From positions 1 through 62,063 of the forward strand of contig CAYNSB010000016.1 of assembly GCA_964399625.1 (NCBI GenBank): 62,063 nt of DNA, given 5' to 3'. Numbering within the stretch: the first letter of the stretch is position 1; each line of letters starts with the position of its first letter. Of this stretch, positions 24,456 through 33,080 are shown piece after piece. The stretch is from CAYNSB01 sp964399625. Its GTDB lineage: Bacteria; Planctomycetota; Phycisphaerae; Phycisphaerales; UBA1924. Below the pieces are notes generated by a model that saw only the letters and a list, made by a program, of their open reading frames with translations, ran no database searches and had not been told where the DNA came from. The translations under genes were made by a program, and so were the position numbers.

Positions 24456-25361
24456 CTATTGCGGCGGATCGAGGAGTGCGCCGCGCACCTTGCGATCGGG
24501 AAACTGCTGCGCCCGGGCGACGCTCCATGTGGCGCTGCCCGCGTGCCCGTCGTTGTACACGTAGTTGGAGCCGGAACCGTGCCGGTTGCGCCGGACCCAG
24601 CCTTGGTCCGCGTACGCGCCCTCGCCCCATCGCACCAGCGCCGCTTCTCCCACCCATGTGTCGTAGTCGTCCTGCGTCACGGAGCCGTACTCCGCGTTGT
24701 CCTCGGCGTTCATCGCCTCGCTGTTGCGCTCGCTGAACATGATGACGTTGGAGTTGGCGATCTGGGCCAGGCGCGCGTCGCTGGCGAACCCACGGAGCAC
24801 GCCCTCCAGCGCGTACCGCGCCGACTTGTGCGTGTAGATGGAGTTCAGCAGGTAGCTCGTGATCGTCAGGTGGCCTCGCTCGGCGATCGCCTGCTCGCTG
24901 TCGTCCGGCGGAGACTGGCTCGCGTCCGAGATCGCCCCGTTGTACTCCTCGAGCGTCGCGGCGAGCCGCTCGGACCTGGGCGTTGGATCCGCGGGGCAGA
25001 ACCCCGCGCGTCGCGTGCCCAGATAGGGCTGGAAGAAGATGGACCAGGGCTTCTCCGCCTGGCTGTTGCCCGTGCCGCCGCCCGCTACATCCGCCAGGCT
25101 CGCGGGGAGCGTGTCCACCTGCGTCCCGTCGTCCAGCACCCATCCCTCGTGGTGGTGGAAGAGCTCGCCCTTGTTCGCGTCCATGTACAGGCGCGCCGCG
25201 ACGCCCAGCTGGCGCTGGTTGGAGAGGCACGCCGCCGCGCGGGCGCTCCTGCGGGCCCCGGCCAGCGACGGCAGCAGGATGCCCACGAGCAGCGCGACGA
25301 TCGCGATGACCACGAGCAACTCGATGAGCGTGAACGCGCGAGCGGGCCCGGTCCGAATCAT
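24456..25361 (-). CDS. type II secretion/pseudopilin-like prepilin protein
   Basis: 301 aa from ATG 25361, with CCAGA/GGAGG-type bases upstream. The N-terminus MIRTGPARAFTLIELLVVIA is a prepilin leader: cleavage would fall before Phe (Ala at -1 instead of Gly), Glu+5 is present, and a hydrophobic helix follows. The globular part includes CLSNQRQLGVAARLYMDANKG and a C-terminal SNYVYNDGHAGSATW, the DGH motif of planctomycete GspG-like proteins. It lies 40 nt after the HupE gene on the same strand and may be the last gene of that operon. It is a likely envelope-exposed pseudopilin of unknown function. Confidence 0.87.
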   Translation of the reverse strand: MIRTGPARAFTLIELLVVIAIVALLVGILLPSLAGARRSARAAACLSNQRQLGVAARLYMDANKGELFHHHEGWVLDDGTQVDTLPASLADVAGGGTGNSQAEKPWSIFFQPYLGTRRAGFCPADPTPRSERLAATLEEYNGAISDASQSPPDDSEQAIAERGHLTITSYLLNSIYTHKSARYALEGVLRGFASDARLAQIANSNVIMFSERNSEAMNAEDNAEYGSVTQDDYDTWVGEAALVRWGEGAYADQGWVRRNRHGSGSNYVYNDGHAGSATWSVARAQQFPDRKVRGALLDPPQ

Positions 25362-25401
25362 GGCAAACCTCCAGAAGTCTCCGTTGAACGCGCGCCCGGG
25401 A

Positions 25402-26505
25402 TCACACCCCGAGCCGCTGCACCGTCCACACGCCCGCGACGATCGCGATGCACGCCGACGCGGGCACGGCGATGCGCGCCCGGTACCACTGCGCCCGCCC
25501 GAACCACGCGCCCACGAGCAGGAACGCCGCACCGATCACCGCGACCTGTCCGAGCTCGACGCCGAGGTTGAACGACAGCAGCGCCGGCAGGAACTGCTCG
25601 CGGGGAAGCCCGACCTCGCGGAGGGCGCCGGCGAATCCCATCCCGTGGAGCAGCCCGAACGCGAACGCCACCAGCGTGCGCCGGCTCGTGTACCCGCGCC
25701 GCACAATGTTCTCGACGCCGACGAACGCGATCGACGCGGCGATCAGCGGCTCGACGATCCACGCCGGCGGCGACACGACGCCGTACATCGCCAGCGCGAG
25801 CGAAACGGAGTGCGCGACGGTGAACGCCGTGGCCTGGGCGAGCACCGGCCGCAGGCGCGCGCTCAGCAGGAAGAGCCCGAGCACGAACAGGATGTGATCC
25901 AGCCCGTCGGGCAGGATGTGCGTGAAGCCCAGGCGCGTGTACGTGCCCAGCACGCGAAGGGTGCCCGTCGCCGCGCTCGTGGGCCCGGGCTCGATCGCAT
26001 CGTCCTCGCCCAGCGGGTCGCTCGCCTCGCCCGGCTTGAGCCACTGCGACGCGGACCCGGCGCTCGTGACCAGACGCAGCAGGTACTGCCCCGGGGGCGC
26101 GTCGCTCGACCATGTCGCGCCAACCCCCACCGCCGACTCGGACTCGATGGAGAAGCAAAGAAGGTCGGGCGTGGCTTGAGGCGAGGGAATCTCACGGGCG
26201 CGAACGCCCACGCGCTCGCCGCGTGCCGTGGCGAACCGGCTTTCCCGTTCCAGGCCCACGCGAAGCCGCTCCACAAGCTCGGCGCGATCGGGGTCCTGTC
26301 CGCCTCGCGCCATCAGTGCTGCGTTCGCGGGCGGCAGGTGCGAGGGGTCGATCCACGCTTCCCCCACTGCGATCGCGCCTGGGCCAAGTCGCAGCTCGAT
26401 GAGCATCGCGCCCAGATCGTGCGCACGGCACGGAGCCGCGATGGCGATGAGGCTCGCCGCCAGAGACAGCACGGCGCGGACGATGCGGACACGGGTCGCG
26501 ATCAT
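25402..26505 (-). CDS. HupE/UreJ-family membrane protein (putative metal permease)
   Basis: 367 aa from ATG 26505, overlapping the DUF4198 stop by 4 nt. A signal peptide (LSLAASLIAIAAPCRA) leads into an extracytoplasmic domain of ~160 residues (AHDLGAMLIELRLGP...). From ~185 the HupE/UreJ domain begins: GFTHILPDGLDHILFVLGLFLLSARL, with the conserved His/Asp cluster. Then FTVAHSVSLALAMYGVV, AFGLLHGMGFAGALREVGL and FNLGVELGQVAVIG follow; about six TM segments in all. HupE homologues move nickel, cobalt or copper in characterised bacteria. The metal here is unknown. The DUF4198 neighbour, a family tied to nickel/cobalt uptake, supports a metal role. Confidence 0.85.
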   Translation of the reverse strand: MIATRVRIVRAVLSLAASLIAIAAPCRAHDLGAMLIELRLGPGAIAVGEAWIDPSHLPPANAALMARGGQDPDRAELVERLRVGLERESRFATARGERVGVRAREIPSPQATPDLLCFSIESESAVGVGATWSSDAPPGQYLLRLVTSAGSASQWLKPGEASDPLGEDDAIEPGPTSAATGTLRVLGTYTRLGFTHILPDGLDHILFVLGLFLLSARLRPVLAQATAFTVAHSVSLALAMYGVVSPPAWIVEPLIAASIAFVGVENIVRRGYTSRRTLVAFAFGLLHGMGFAGALREVGLPREQFLPALLSFNLGVELGQVAVIGAAFLLVGAWFGRAQWYRARIAVPASACIAIVAGVWTVQRLGV

Positions 26506-27311
26506 GGCTTGGCCCCCGCGCTCTGGAAGCTCAGCGAGCCCCACACGCTCTCCCAATCCGCGCCCGATCCCGGAGCAGCCTCGACCATCTCCACAGCGTC
26601 CACGATCCACACGCCCTCTCCCGCGAGCGTCAGGGTCGCCATGCCCCGCTCGTCGGTCCGGGCGGTCACGGGCGTGCCGGTCCACTGCGGGCTGCGCATC
26701 TGGACGAGCGCGCCCGCCAGCGGCCGGCCCTCAAAGGCGACGCCCACCTCCAGCGGCTCGCCCGCGTGGAGCGTGCCCGGGTTCTTGGTCGGTGTGATCT
26801 CCAGGCGCAGGCCGATGCCCCGCTCGCTTCCTTCGCTCACGCGCTCGACGTTGAGCACGGACTTGGCGCTCCGCGAGAAGATCTCCCTCGCCTCGCGCCC
26901 GCTCTGCCCGCGCTCCTTGCGGCGCTCGATGATCTTCTCGAGCCCCTTCTCGCGCAGGTACGTCTCGAACTTGTCCGCCGCGAGCGTCACGGGCGAGGGC
27001 GTGCTCGCGTACGCCACGACGTAGGTGCCGGGCGCTTCCACGCGGAAGGCGCCCGCGGGATCGCGCCCGTTGCGACCGGCGATCGCCCTGGGCTCGCCGT
27101 CGCCGGGACCGCGCACGACGAACGACACGATCCGCGACTGATCGCGCGGCAGCGCATCGCCGGGGAACACATCGCCCACGCGCAGTTGCACGCGGGCCGC
27201 GTCGCCAGCCCTGAGGTTGAACGACACGGGCTGGACCCAGAACACGTGCGCGAGCGCGCCGGCGCCCAGCATCAGGGCGGTCGCGAGGGTTGAAAGCAGT
27301 CGAGTTCTCAT
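26502..27311 (-). CDS. DUF4198 family extracytoplasmic protein
   Basis: Start at ATG 27311 (MRTRLLSTLATALMLGAGALAH), 269 aa with a signal peptide. DUF4198 hallmarks: AHVFWVQPVSFNLRAGDAARVQLRVGD at the mature N-terminus, then PGTYVVAYASTPSPVTLAADKFETYLREKGLEKI, and a C-terminal carboxypeptidase-regulatory-like fold (GRPLAGALVQMRSPQWTGTPVTARTDERGMATL). The family is often encoded next to nickel/cobalt transporters and is thought to bind ligand outside the membrane. Its stop overlaps the HupE start (ATGA). It lies ~86 nt downstream of DUF4331 on the same strand. Confidence 0.85.
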   Translation of the reverse strand: MRTRLLSTLATALMLGAGALAHVFWVQPVSFNLRAGDAARVQLRVGDVFPGDALPRDQSRIVSFVVRGPGDGEPRAIAGRNGRDPAGAFRVEAPGTYVVAYASTPSPVTLAADKFETYLREKGLEKIIERRKERGQSGREAREIFSRSAKSVLNVERVSEGSERGIGLRLEITPTKNPGTLHAGEPLEVGVAFEGRPLAGALVQMRSPQWTGTPVTARTDERGMATLTLAGEGVWIVDAVEMVEAAPGSGADWESVWGSLSFQSAGAKP

Positions 27312-27397
27312 CGTCGATTCTCCGAGGGAACACGTTCGATCCATCACGAAAGGCCCCGCGCCGGCGTGAGCCGGGGCGGGACGGAGTGCCGATCAAC

Positions 27398-28879
27398 TCA
27401 CGGCTTCTGAGGAGAGCTCGCCACGGGCGTGCGCAGATAAGGGAACGACGACGCGAAGAACGAGTCGTCGATGTACGCGCCGTCCGAGAGCGGCAGGTTG
27501 CCCGCCGGGGCGCAGCTGCCGGGCTGGCCCGCGTTGGGCACGAGCGCGCCCATCACGACCCGCAGCGCGATGTCCACCACGTCGTCGCCGGGGCGACGCC
27601 CGTTGGGGAAGCCCTGCGCATCGCCGCCCAGCGCGCCCAGGCGGCTCTGCGATCCCGCGGGCGTGATCGCGATGCCGCCGTTGGACGTGTCCGTGTTCAG
27701 GTTCAGGCGCAGCATCTCGCCGGGCGTCACCTTCGCGGGCTTGTTCAGACCATCGAGCCCGGTGAGGAAGACGCCCACAAGATCGGTGCGCGGCAGGCAC
27801 GGCGCCTGCACGCCGTAGTACGACTGCAGCACCGCGGGGAGCGTCGGGTTCGTCACGTAGGTCAGGAACTGGGCATCGCCACGCGGACGCGACGCGCTGA
27901 AGCGGTTCTTGTCGGGGAGCCCGATGACCAGCTCGTTGACGAGCGGCATGCCCAGGCGCGACACCTGCACCCACGGGCCGTACTCCTCGCTGGCGCGATT
28001 GAACGTGGGAGTGCGGGAGAGAACACGGTACTGCGGCAGGCTCGCGCTGGTCCACCCGCCGATGATGGTGTCGTTGCACCCCTTCAGGAAGCTCTTGGGC
28101 ACCTCGATGATGATCGACGTGCAGTTGTCATCCTCCAGCGAGTCGCGCTTGGCGTCGGGCGCCTGCACGGGGTTGAAGTTGCCCTGGTCGAAGATCTCTC
28201 CCAAGTTCGCCACGAACGGGTCCTTCCGCTGCCCGACGAACACGCGGGCTGTCTCGCTCGTGCCCGGCAGCGCCAGCTCCGCAACGTGCGACAGCGCGTA
28301 CTGCTCGTAGTTGGGGATCGACTTGTTGCCGATGAAGTCCGCGGGCTTGAGGATGTTCCGCTGGCCCGAGACCGTGCGCAGCGCCACGCCCCGCCCCTCG
28401 TGACGGTCGCCGAACACCGCGTCCACGGTGTACGTCTCAACGACGTTGAGCGCGTTGTTGTTGGTAGGGCTGATCACGCCCGCGTTGATGAGCGGGATCG
28501 GCACGTTCACGCCGCCCAGGGGGAGCGAGATCGAACGCAGCGCGTTCTTGAAGCGGAAGTTGAACGTGATGTCCTCCTTCGCGTCGCCGTCGTTGTCGAT
28601 GTGGATCTGGTAGAGCGCGTCGGGGTCCATCTGGAAGAAGTTGGGACCGCCGTAGGGCGTCTGGAACGGGATGTAGTTCGCGATGATGGTCACGTACCCC
28701 TCGCGCCCCTTCTCGTAGCTGTTGAACATGTAGAAGTCGGTGGAGTCCACCTGGGGCAGGGTCGCGATCGCCGGCGCCTCGCGGTGGCTGCTCGCCAGCG
28801 CGGGCGGAATGCAGATGGCGGTCCCGGCGAGCGCCGCGAGGGCGAGCGCGCCACGAAGAACAAGCGTCCGAGCGGTCAT
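27398..28879 (-). CDS. DUF4331 family secreted protein
   Basis: 493 aa from ATG 28879, preceded by AGGAG. After a signal peptide (GALALAALAGTAICIPPALA) comes the DUF4331 start SSHREAPAIATLPQVDSTDFYMF, then YVTIIANYIPFQTPYGGPNFFQ and IHIDNDGDAKEDITFNFRF, a possible calcium-type loop. FIGNKSIPNYEQYA and the C-terminal RPGDDVVDIALRVVMGALV...DGAYIDDSFFASSFPYL are typical of the family, whose role is unknown. It is the first gene of the DUF4331-DUF4198-HupE-prepilin run. The 286 nt upstream (28880-29165) are non-coding and hold its promoter, with an A/T run near 29093-29104. Confidence 0.9.
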   Translation of the reverse strand: MTARTLVLRGALALAALAGTAICIPPALASSHREAPAIATLPQVDSTDFYMFNSYEKGREGYVTIIANYIPFQTPYGGPNFFQMDPDALYQIHIDNDGDAKEDITFNFRFKNALRSISLPLGGVNVPIPLINAGVISPTNNNALNVVETYTVDAVFGDRHEGRGVALRTVSGQRNILKPADFIGNKSIPNYEQYALSHVAELALPGTSETARVFVGQRKDPFVANLGEIFDQGNFNPVQAPDAKRDSLEDDNCTSIIIEVPKSFLKGCNDTIIGGWTSASLPQYRVLSRTPTFNRASEEYGPWVQVSRLGMPLVNELVIGLPDKNRFSASRPRGDAQFLTYVTNPTLPAVLQSYYGVQAPCLPRTDLVGVFLTGLDGLNKPAKVTPGEMLRLNLNTDTSNGGIAITPAGSQSRLGALGGDAQGFPNGRRPGDDVVDIALRVVMGALVPNAGQPGSCAPAGNLPLSDGAYIDDSFFASSFPYLRTPVASSPQKP

Positions 28880-29165
28880 GATCGATACTCCTGGCAATGC
28901 AGGACCCGCCCGGCGCGCACGCGCCGACGCCGATCCCGACGGTTCACTGATCCCGCGAATGGACGTGGCGTCCCCGTCCGGGCACGCGCCCGGAGCCTTG
29001 CCTGATCCACAATCCGGTAGAGGAACGCCGCGTCGTGTGCCGCGGTCACAGGGATTACGCCCCCACACGCACCGAGAGTTTTTGGCGGGCGCGATCTTTT
29101 TTTCGTTCGGTTCTGGCCGTAACCACGCCAACGTTCGACGCATCACACCGGATCGCGCTCACGCG

Positions 29166-30404
29166 TCACTCGGGGATTCCTACGCCCGTCGCGAGACCAC
29201 ACTCCGGACAGATGACGACGCCGTCCGCCGCTCGAGGGACGTCCCGCAGTGGGTACTTGCACCGCGCGCACGAGCCCTCCGCGCCGCGCTGCCACGCCTC
29301 TCCGCATGCTGCGCACACGACCCGTCCATTCGCGTCCGGCGTCGAGTTGTCGAATCGCGCACGGCACGAAAGGCAGCGAGGCTCATCCAAACGCCAGCGT
29401 GCGTCGCACGTGGGGCACGACGCGAGCCCACCAGACTCAGGCGTTATTGCGATCGCGCTCGCAAGATCGGCCCCGCACGACGCGCACACTTTCTCCCGCT
29501 CGAACGCGAGGACGATCGCCCGCCCGCTCGGGCTGTGCCAGAAGGCATAGCACGCAACCGCGCACGCGGTACATCCAAGGCTCAGCACGATGAGCGTCGA
29601 ATTGATGGGGTCGCGGACCGTCCATGGCATCGAGCGCGCGAACTGCCCGACCACCCATATGGTGCCAGGAAAGACAGCAACGCCGAGCCCCAGAAGAACA
29701 ACCCCGACAACGATCATGCGGTGTCGCCGATATCCGAAGCCGTCGCGCACCGCCCGCTCGAATCGCACGCGATGGTCGACGGACGTGAACGGCTCGTAGG
29801 GACGCTCGCGTTTGCCCATCAGCGGGATCGGGGTGCCGATCTGGTCCTTCGCCCAGACCTGGTCGCCAAAGCTCCACTTCCACCGAGGTCGTGCTTCCGC
29901 GCGTCCGGCGGTAGCCACGTCCGTCGGAGCAGAGCGAACGATCCGCCGGCGCATCCACGCGGCGCCGCACTCGGGGCACACCACGCACGCGTCGTGCTCG
30001 GACTCCAGCCCATGCAGCGAGTACGTGCAGGATGGGCAGAGTCCCTCCCGAAGCACCGTCTGCGCCACAAGCCGGCCCGAGCGATTCAGCGCTCGCTGTC
30101 GCAAGGGGTCCATGACCAGTCGCCCGTAAAGGAGAGCCATGGCCACCACACACCCAGTCACAACTGTGGACGAGGCATGCGGACCAAGCACCGATCTCAG
30201 CAGCGCGTAGAGCGGGACGACGAGCAGTCCCCACGCCCCTCCCGCCGCGACCGACCATGGCGATGCCTGCCAAACTCCCACGCGACGCCACAGCCGCTCA
30301 AGGGAGGGGTCTCGTGAGCCATGCCACGCGCCGCCGCGCGGGTCGAGAAGCGGCTGGTCCGCACCCCGATCGTCCCGCACGATGACGCCGCGCAGCTGCT
30401 GCAT
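29166..30404 (-). CDS. multi-zinc-ribbon membrane protein of unknown function
   Basis: 412 aa from ATG 30404. Four hydrophobic segments lie at ~50-70, 80-97, 232-258 and 270-292. Eight CxxC-type knuckles are seen: CPSC and CPEC near 125-147, then CASC, CPTC, CLSC, CAAC, CARC and CPEC in the C-terminal ~110 residues, which reads as a string of zinc ribbons. Between the membrane pairs lies a basic soluble stretch (KRERPYEPFTSVDHRVRFERAVRD). No enzymatic motif is recognised. It is 71 nt downstream of the anti-sigma gene, on the same strand, and may be read with it or from the TACAAT box just upstream. Function cannot be assigned. Confidence 0.75.
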   Translation of the reverse strand: MQQLRGVIVRDDRGADQPLLDPRGGAWHGSRDPSLERLWRRVGVWQASPWSVAAGGAWGLLVVPLYALLRSVLGPHASSTVVTGCVVAMALLYGRLVMDPLRQRALNRSGRLVAQTVLREGLCPSCTYSLHGLESEHDACVVCPECGAAWMRRRIVRSAPTDVATAGRAEARPRWKWSFGDQVWAKDQIGTPIPLMGKRERPYEPFTSVDHRVRFERAVRDGFGYRRHRMIVVGVVLLGLGVAVFPGTIWVVGQFARSMPWTVRDPINSTLIVLSLGCTACAVACYAFWHSPSGRAIVLAFEREKVCASCGADLASAIAITPESGGLASCPTCDARWRLDEPRCLSCRARFDNSTPDANGRVVCAACGEAWQRGAEGSCARCKYPLRDVPRAADGVVICPECGLATGVGIPE

Positions 30405-30409
30405 GCAAC

Positions 30410-30415
30410 ATTGTA
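30410..30415 (-). promoter_or_regulatory. leaderless-type -10 box of zinc-ribbon membrane gene
   Basis: Minus strand TACAAT-GTTGC-ATG, five bases before the start codon; no Shine-Dalgarno. The hexamer is identical to that in front of tRNA-Gly. Confidence 0.4.
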
Positions 30416-30475
30416 CTGAAGCCTGCTCACGCCACCGGGACGATCAGGCTGTCTCGCCGGTCTGATGTTCCGTGC

Positions 30476-31078
30476 TCACGCCGCCGGCGCCGTGATCAGC
30501 AGCAGGCACCCGCCGCGCGTGAACGACTCGCCGTGGTCCGTGTCGCCCTGGGCCCGGTGGTAGTCGCCCGCATAGAGCACCGTCCCCGCGATGTGCAGGT
30601 CACCCGCGATCACGTAGCACTCCTCCACGCCCGCGTGGTGGTGATCGGGATACTCCGCGCCCGCGTCGAGCTGGAACAGCACCGTCATCCGGCGGCTCGC
30701 CTCATCGACGAACAGCGTGCGGTACCGGCAGCCCGCGGTGCCCGTCTCCTCCCACGGCGTCTGCCCGGCGCGAAGCGTGAACAGGGGCGACAACGGATCT
30801 GGCGAGGACACCGGCGCACGCTTCACGTCGGACCGCACCCGCGCCATCAACTGCTCTTTGATCAACGGGCGGGGCTTCGCCGGCGTGATGTTCTTCTCGA
30901 TCGCCGCACGCACGAGCGCGAGCGCCTCGTGCGCCCGGCGCGCGTCCGCGTCGCCCCGCAGCAGGCGCGCCTCGAACGCCGCCATCTCCGCGGGCGTCAT
31001 CGCGCCCGCGGCGTACATCGCCGCCTGCTCGCCCGCGTCGAACGCGAGCGCGTCGTGCGCCGGACGCTCGCCGCTCAT
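30476..31078 (-). CDS. ChrR-like cupin anti-sigma factor
   Basis: 200 aa. The N-terminal ~75 residues are an anti-sigma-like helix bundle (EQAAMYAAGAMTPAEMAAFEARLLRGD), without the HxxxCxxC zinc motif. The C-terminal ~110 residues form a cupin with the metal ligands PDHHHAGVEECYVIAGDLH and a later DYHRAQGDTDH, as in ChrR. ChrR-type proteins hold an ECF sigma factor inactive until a stress such as singlet oxygen or peroxide acts on the metal-binding cupin. The start overlaps the sigma gene's stop by 4 nt, the usual arrangement for a sigma/anti-sigma pair. The signal sensed is unknown. Confidence 0.8.
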   Translation of the reverse strand: MSGERPAHDALAFDAGEQAAMYAAGAMTPAEMAAFEARLLRGDADARRAHEALALVRAAIEKNITPAKPRPLIKEQLMARVRSDVKRAPVSSPDPLSPLFTLRAGQTPWEETGTAGCRYRTLFVDEASRRMTVLFQLDAGAEYPDHHHAGVEECYVIAGDLHIAGTVLYAGDYHRAQGDTDHGESFTRGGCLLLITAPAA

Positions 31079-31635
31079 CGCGCACCTCCGTGGTGCGCCG
31101 ACTCAAGCACCTCGCGGAGCTGCATCAGCCCGGAGCGCACCCGCGACTTCACCGTGCCCACGGCCACGCCCTGCACCCGCGCGATCTCCTCGCGCGTCAG
31201 CCCGCACACATACGCCATCTGGATCGCGGCCGCCTGCTCAGGCGCGAGCGATGACCACACCGGCGAATCCGGCGAGAGGTCCACACCCACCAGCGGTGCG
31301 CTGGGAGAACGATCCGCAACGTCCACGTCGGCCAGTCCTTGCGCGGTCCTCCGCTTCTGACGCAGGCGATCGAGCGCCCGCGAGCGAGCGATCATGCACA
31401 GCCAGCTCCCCGGCGCGCCCAGCGCCGGGTCGTACGAGCCCGCCGCCTTCCATACGTACCAGAACGCGTCTTGGAGCGCGTCCTCGGCGTCATTGGGATC
31501 TTTCAGGAGCGTGCGGATCAATCCCAACATCTTTGGCGAGAATTGGTCGTACAGGCGCTCGAACGCCGAGGCGTCCCCGGCCGCGATGGCGCGCAGCCAC
31601 ACCTCACCATCGCGATCTGTGTCTCGTTCGCCCAT
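31075..31635 (-). CDS. ECF RNA polymerase sigma factor
   Basis: 186 aa from ATG 31635 (MGERDTDRDGEVWL); the longer ORF start at 31701 is less likely. Region 2: AFERLYDQFSPKMLGLIRTLLKDPNDAEDALQDAFWYVWKAA, with the core DAEDxxQD helix and SWLCMIARSRALDRLRQKRR for -10 recognition. Region 4: SSLAPEQAAAIQMAYVCGLTREEIARVQGVAVGTVKSRVRSGL (helix-turn-helix for -35). It recruits RNA polymerase to stress promoters and is likely controlled by the cupin anti-sigma encoded next. A perfect inverted repeat (31727-31740) lies upstream and may be a regulatory site. Confidence 0.93.
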   Translation of the reverse strand: MGERDTDRDGEVWLRAIAAGDASAFERLYDQFSPKMLGLIRTLLKDPNDAEDALQDAFWYVWKAAGSYDPALGAPGSWLCMIARSRALDRLRQKRRTAQGLADVDVADRSPSAPLVGVDLSPDSPVWSSLAPEQAAAIQMAYVCGLTREEIARVQGVAVGTVKSRVRSGLMQLREVLESAHHGGAR

Positions 31636-31726
31636 CGCCGATTCCACGAAGGGGCCGGTTCGTTCGGCCCAGAGGATAGAGGAAACGCCCTCGAGGTTCA
31701 CGCGGGTTTCGGTCAGATGCCGGGTT

Positions 31727-31740
31727 GTTCACGGGTGAAC
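31727..31740. promoter_or_regulatory. inverted repeat, possible operator
   Basis: GTTCAC-GG-GTGAAC: two perfect 6-bp arms around two bases. It lies ~90 nt upstream of the ECF sigma start and ~255 nt upstream of the prepilin start. The dyad symmetry is that of a dimeric regulator site; no regulator is known. Confidence 0.35.
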
Positions 31741-31875
31741 GCGGAGCGTCGATCGACAGATCGAGACACAAAGATGCCTTTTGTATCCTCAATAGCGAGC
31801 GTAGTCCCGGGTTTCCCTCGGAACAGCCGCGGTGTACACTGCGTACCAAACCGGACCCGGCTTCGTTCTCGGGTG

Positions 31876-31898
31876 CCGGTCTGGAGTCTTCAGACCGG
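31876..31898 (+). other. leader hairpin upstream of first tandem prepilin
   Basis: CCGGTCTG - 7-nt loop GAGTCTT - CAGACCGG, a perfect 8-bp stem ~97 nt before the ATG. No T-run follows, so it is not a simple terminator. It could stabilise or regulate the leader of this probably highly expressed gene. Confidence 0.4.
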
Positions 31899-31994
31899 GC
31901 GCGTTCCGGTTCTGGGTTCGTGCCAGAGGGTTGCTCTTCATTGAGTCGCATCAGAGCGCTCGACTCGGCGGAGTTCGAGGCTCAGGAGACGCAC

Positions 31995-33080
31995 ATGCGG
32001 TTGAATTGGAAGCGGAGCGAGACGCGCGGAGGGTTCACGCTGATCGAGCTCCTCGTCGTCATCGCGATCATCGCACTGCTGATCAGCATCCTTCTGCCGG
32101 CCCTGGGCTCGGCAAGGAAGACCGCGCGCGCCGTCAAGGCCGCGGTCCAGCTCCGCAACTCGGGGCAGGCCACGGGCACGTACGGCGCTGACTCGAAGGA
32201 CGCGCTCTGGTCCTTCAGCTGGAGGCCGGGCAAGCAGTACGTCGACCAGGCGAACGACCCGAACGCGGCGGGCATCAACACGGGCAGCCTCGCCGACAAC
32301 GGCGCGAACCAGCTCCTGGCGTCTCGTCTGCAGATGACCTACATCTGCCGCACGCGGTTCGGACAGGCGAACATGCAAAGCCTCGCGGGCCTGAACAACA
32401 TTCCGCACTACCGCTACAGCCACGTCGTGCTGCTGGACTATCTCAACAGCAAGCTGCCCGACACCAACGTGATCGACCCCGCGGACAACTATCGCCTGCT
32501 CTGGGCGAATGATCCCAAGGGATACTTCGCGGGCCTGTACTCGCCGAACTACGGCACGGGCCAGCCCGAGTCCACGACCAACTGGCGCTACGTGTTCCAG
32601 GCGTCGTACAACGTGCCGCCCTGCCACTGGGACAAGTCCGGCCCCGGGCAGCGCGTGGTGCCTTCCACGTCGAACTCCGTGCTCATCGGCAACAAGAGCG
32701 CGTTCGGCGGCAAGAAGCTCACCGACGTCGCCTACCCGGGCGCGAAGGTCATGATGTACGACAACTTCGGGCGCCACTTCGGCAAGGCCAACGACTACAC
32801 GCAGTGGATGTCCGTTCCCACCTCGCGCCAGCCGCTGCTCTTCTACGACGGCTCGGTTAACACCAAGACCAGCAAGGAATGCAACCTCGGCGTGAATCCC
32901 AACACCGGCGCCGATATCACCGTGCCCTACAACACCCCTCCGCCGGACCCGATCGATCCGCCGAGCCCCTTCCTGGGCTTCGATGGACCGGCCTACTGGA
33001 CGGCGACGTCTCAGGGCCTGCGCGGTGTGGACTTCGGCGGCAAGCAGTTGCCGACGATCGAGAACGGCGGCCCGTACTAG
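31995..33080 (+). CDS. prepilin-type pseudopilin, tandem paralogue 1
   Basis: 361 aa from ATG 31995, with AGGAG upstream. Prepilin leader RGGFTLIELLVVIAIIALLI with Gly at -1 and Glu+5. The mature part is strongly similar to the two following genes: LRNSGQATGTYGADSKDALWSFSW, FAGLYSPNYGTG, WRYVFQASYNVPPCHWD, KVMMYDNFGRHFGK, RQPLLFYDGSVNT. The FYDGSV element matches the C-terminal DG motif of planctomycete GspG-like proteins. It is probably processed by a prepilin peptidase and assembled at the inner membrane or secreted. A rho-independent terminator follows, so it is transcribed separately from paralogues 2 and 3. Confidence 0.9.
   Translation: MRLNWKRSETRGGFTLIELLVVIAIIALLISILLPALGSARKTARAVKAAVQLRNSGQATGTYGADSKDALWSFSWRPGKQYVDQANDPNAAGINTGSLADNGANQLLASRLQMTYICRTRFGQANMQSLAGLNNIPHYRYSHVVLLDYLNSKLPDTNVIDPADNYRLLWANDPKGYFAGLYSPNYGTGQPESTTNWRYVFQASYNVPPCHWDKSGPGQRVVPSTSNSVLIGNKSAFGGKKLTDVAYPGAKVMMYDNFGRHFGKANDYTQWMSVPTSRQPLLFYDGSVNTKTSKECNLGVNPNTGADITVPYNTPPPDPIDPPSPFLGFDGPAYWTATSQGLRGVDFGGKQLPTIENGGPY

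Larger units (their letters stand above)
31636..31994. other. divergent intergenic region between ECF sigma gene and first prepilin gene
   Basis: 359 nt without a gene. It holds an inverted repeat GTTCAC-GG-GTGAAC (31727-31740), an A/T-richer stretch (31770-31795) that could include promoters, and a strong hairpin (31876-31898) in what would be the leader of the prepilin mRNA. The prepilin Shine-Dalgarno AGGAG is at 31984-31988. Confidence 0.6.

Noticed and set aside
27353..27377. GC hairpin after the DUF4331 gene (GCCCCG/CGGGGC)
   Set aside because: Only three Ts follow on the minus strand and the stem is short, so it is too weak to call a terminator.
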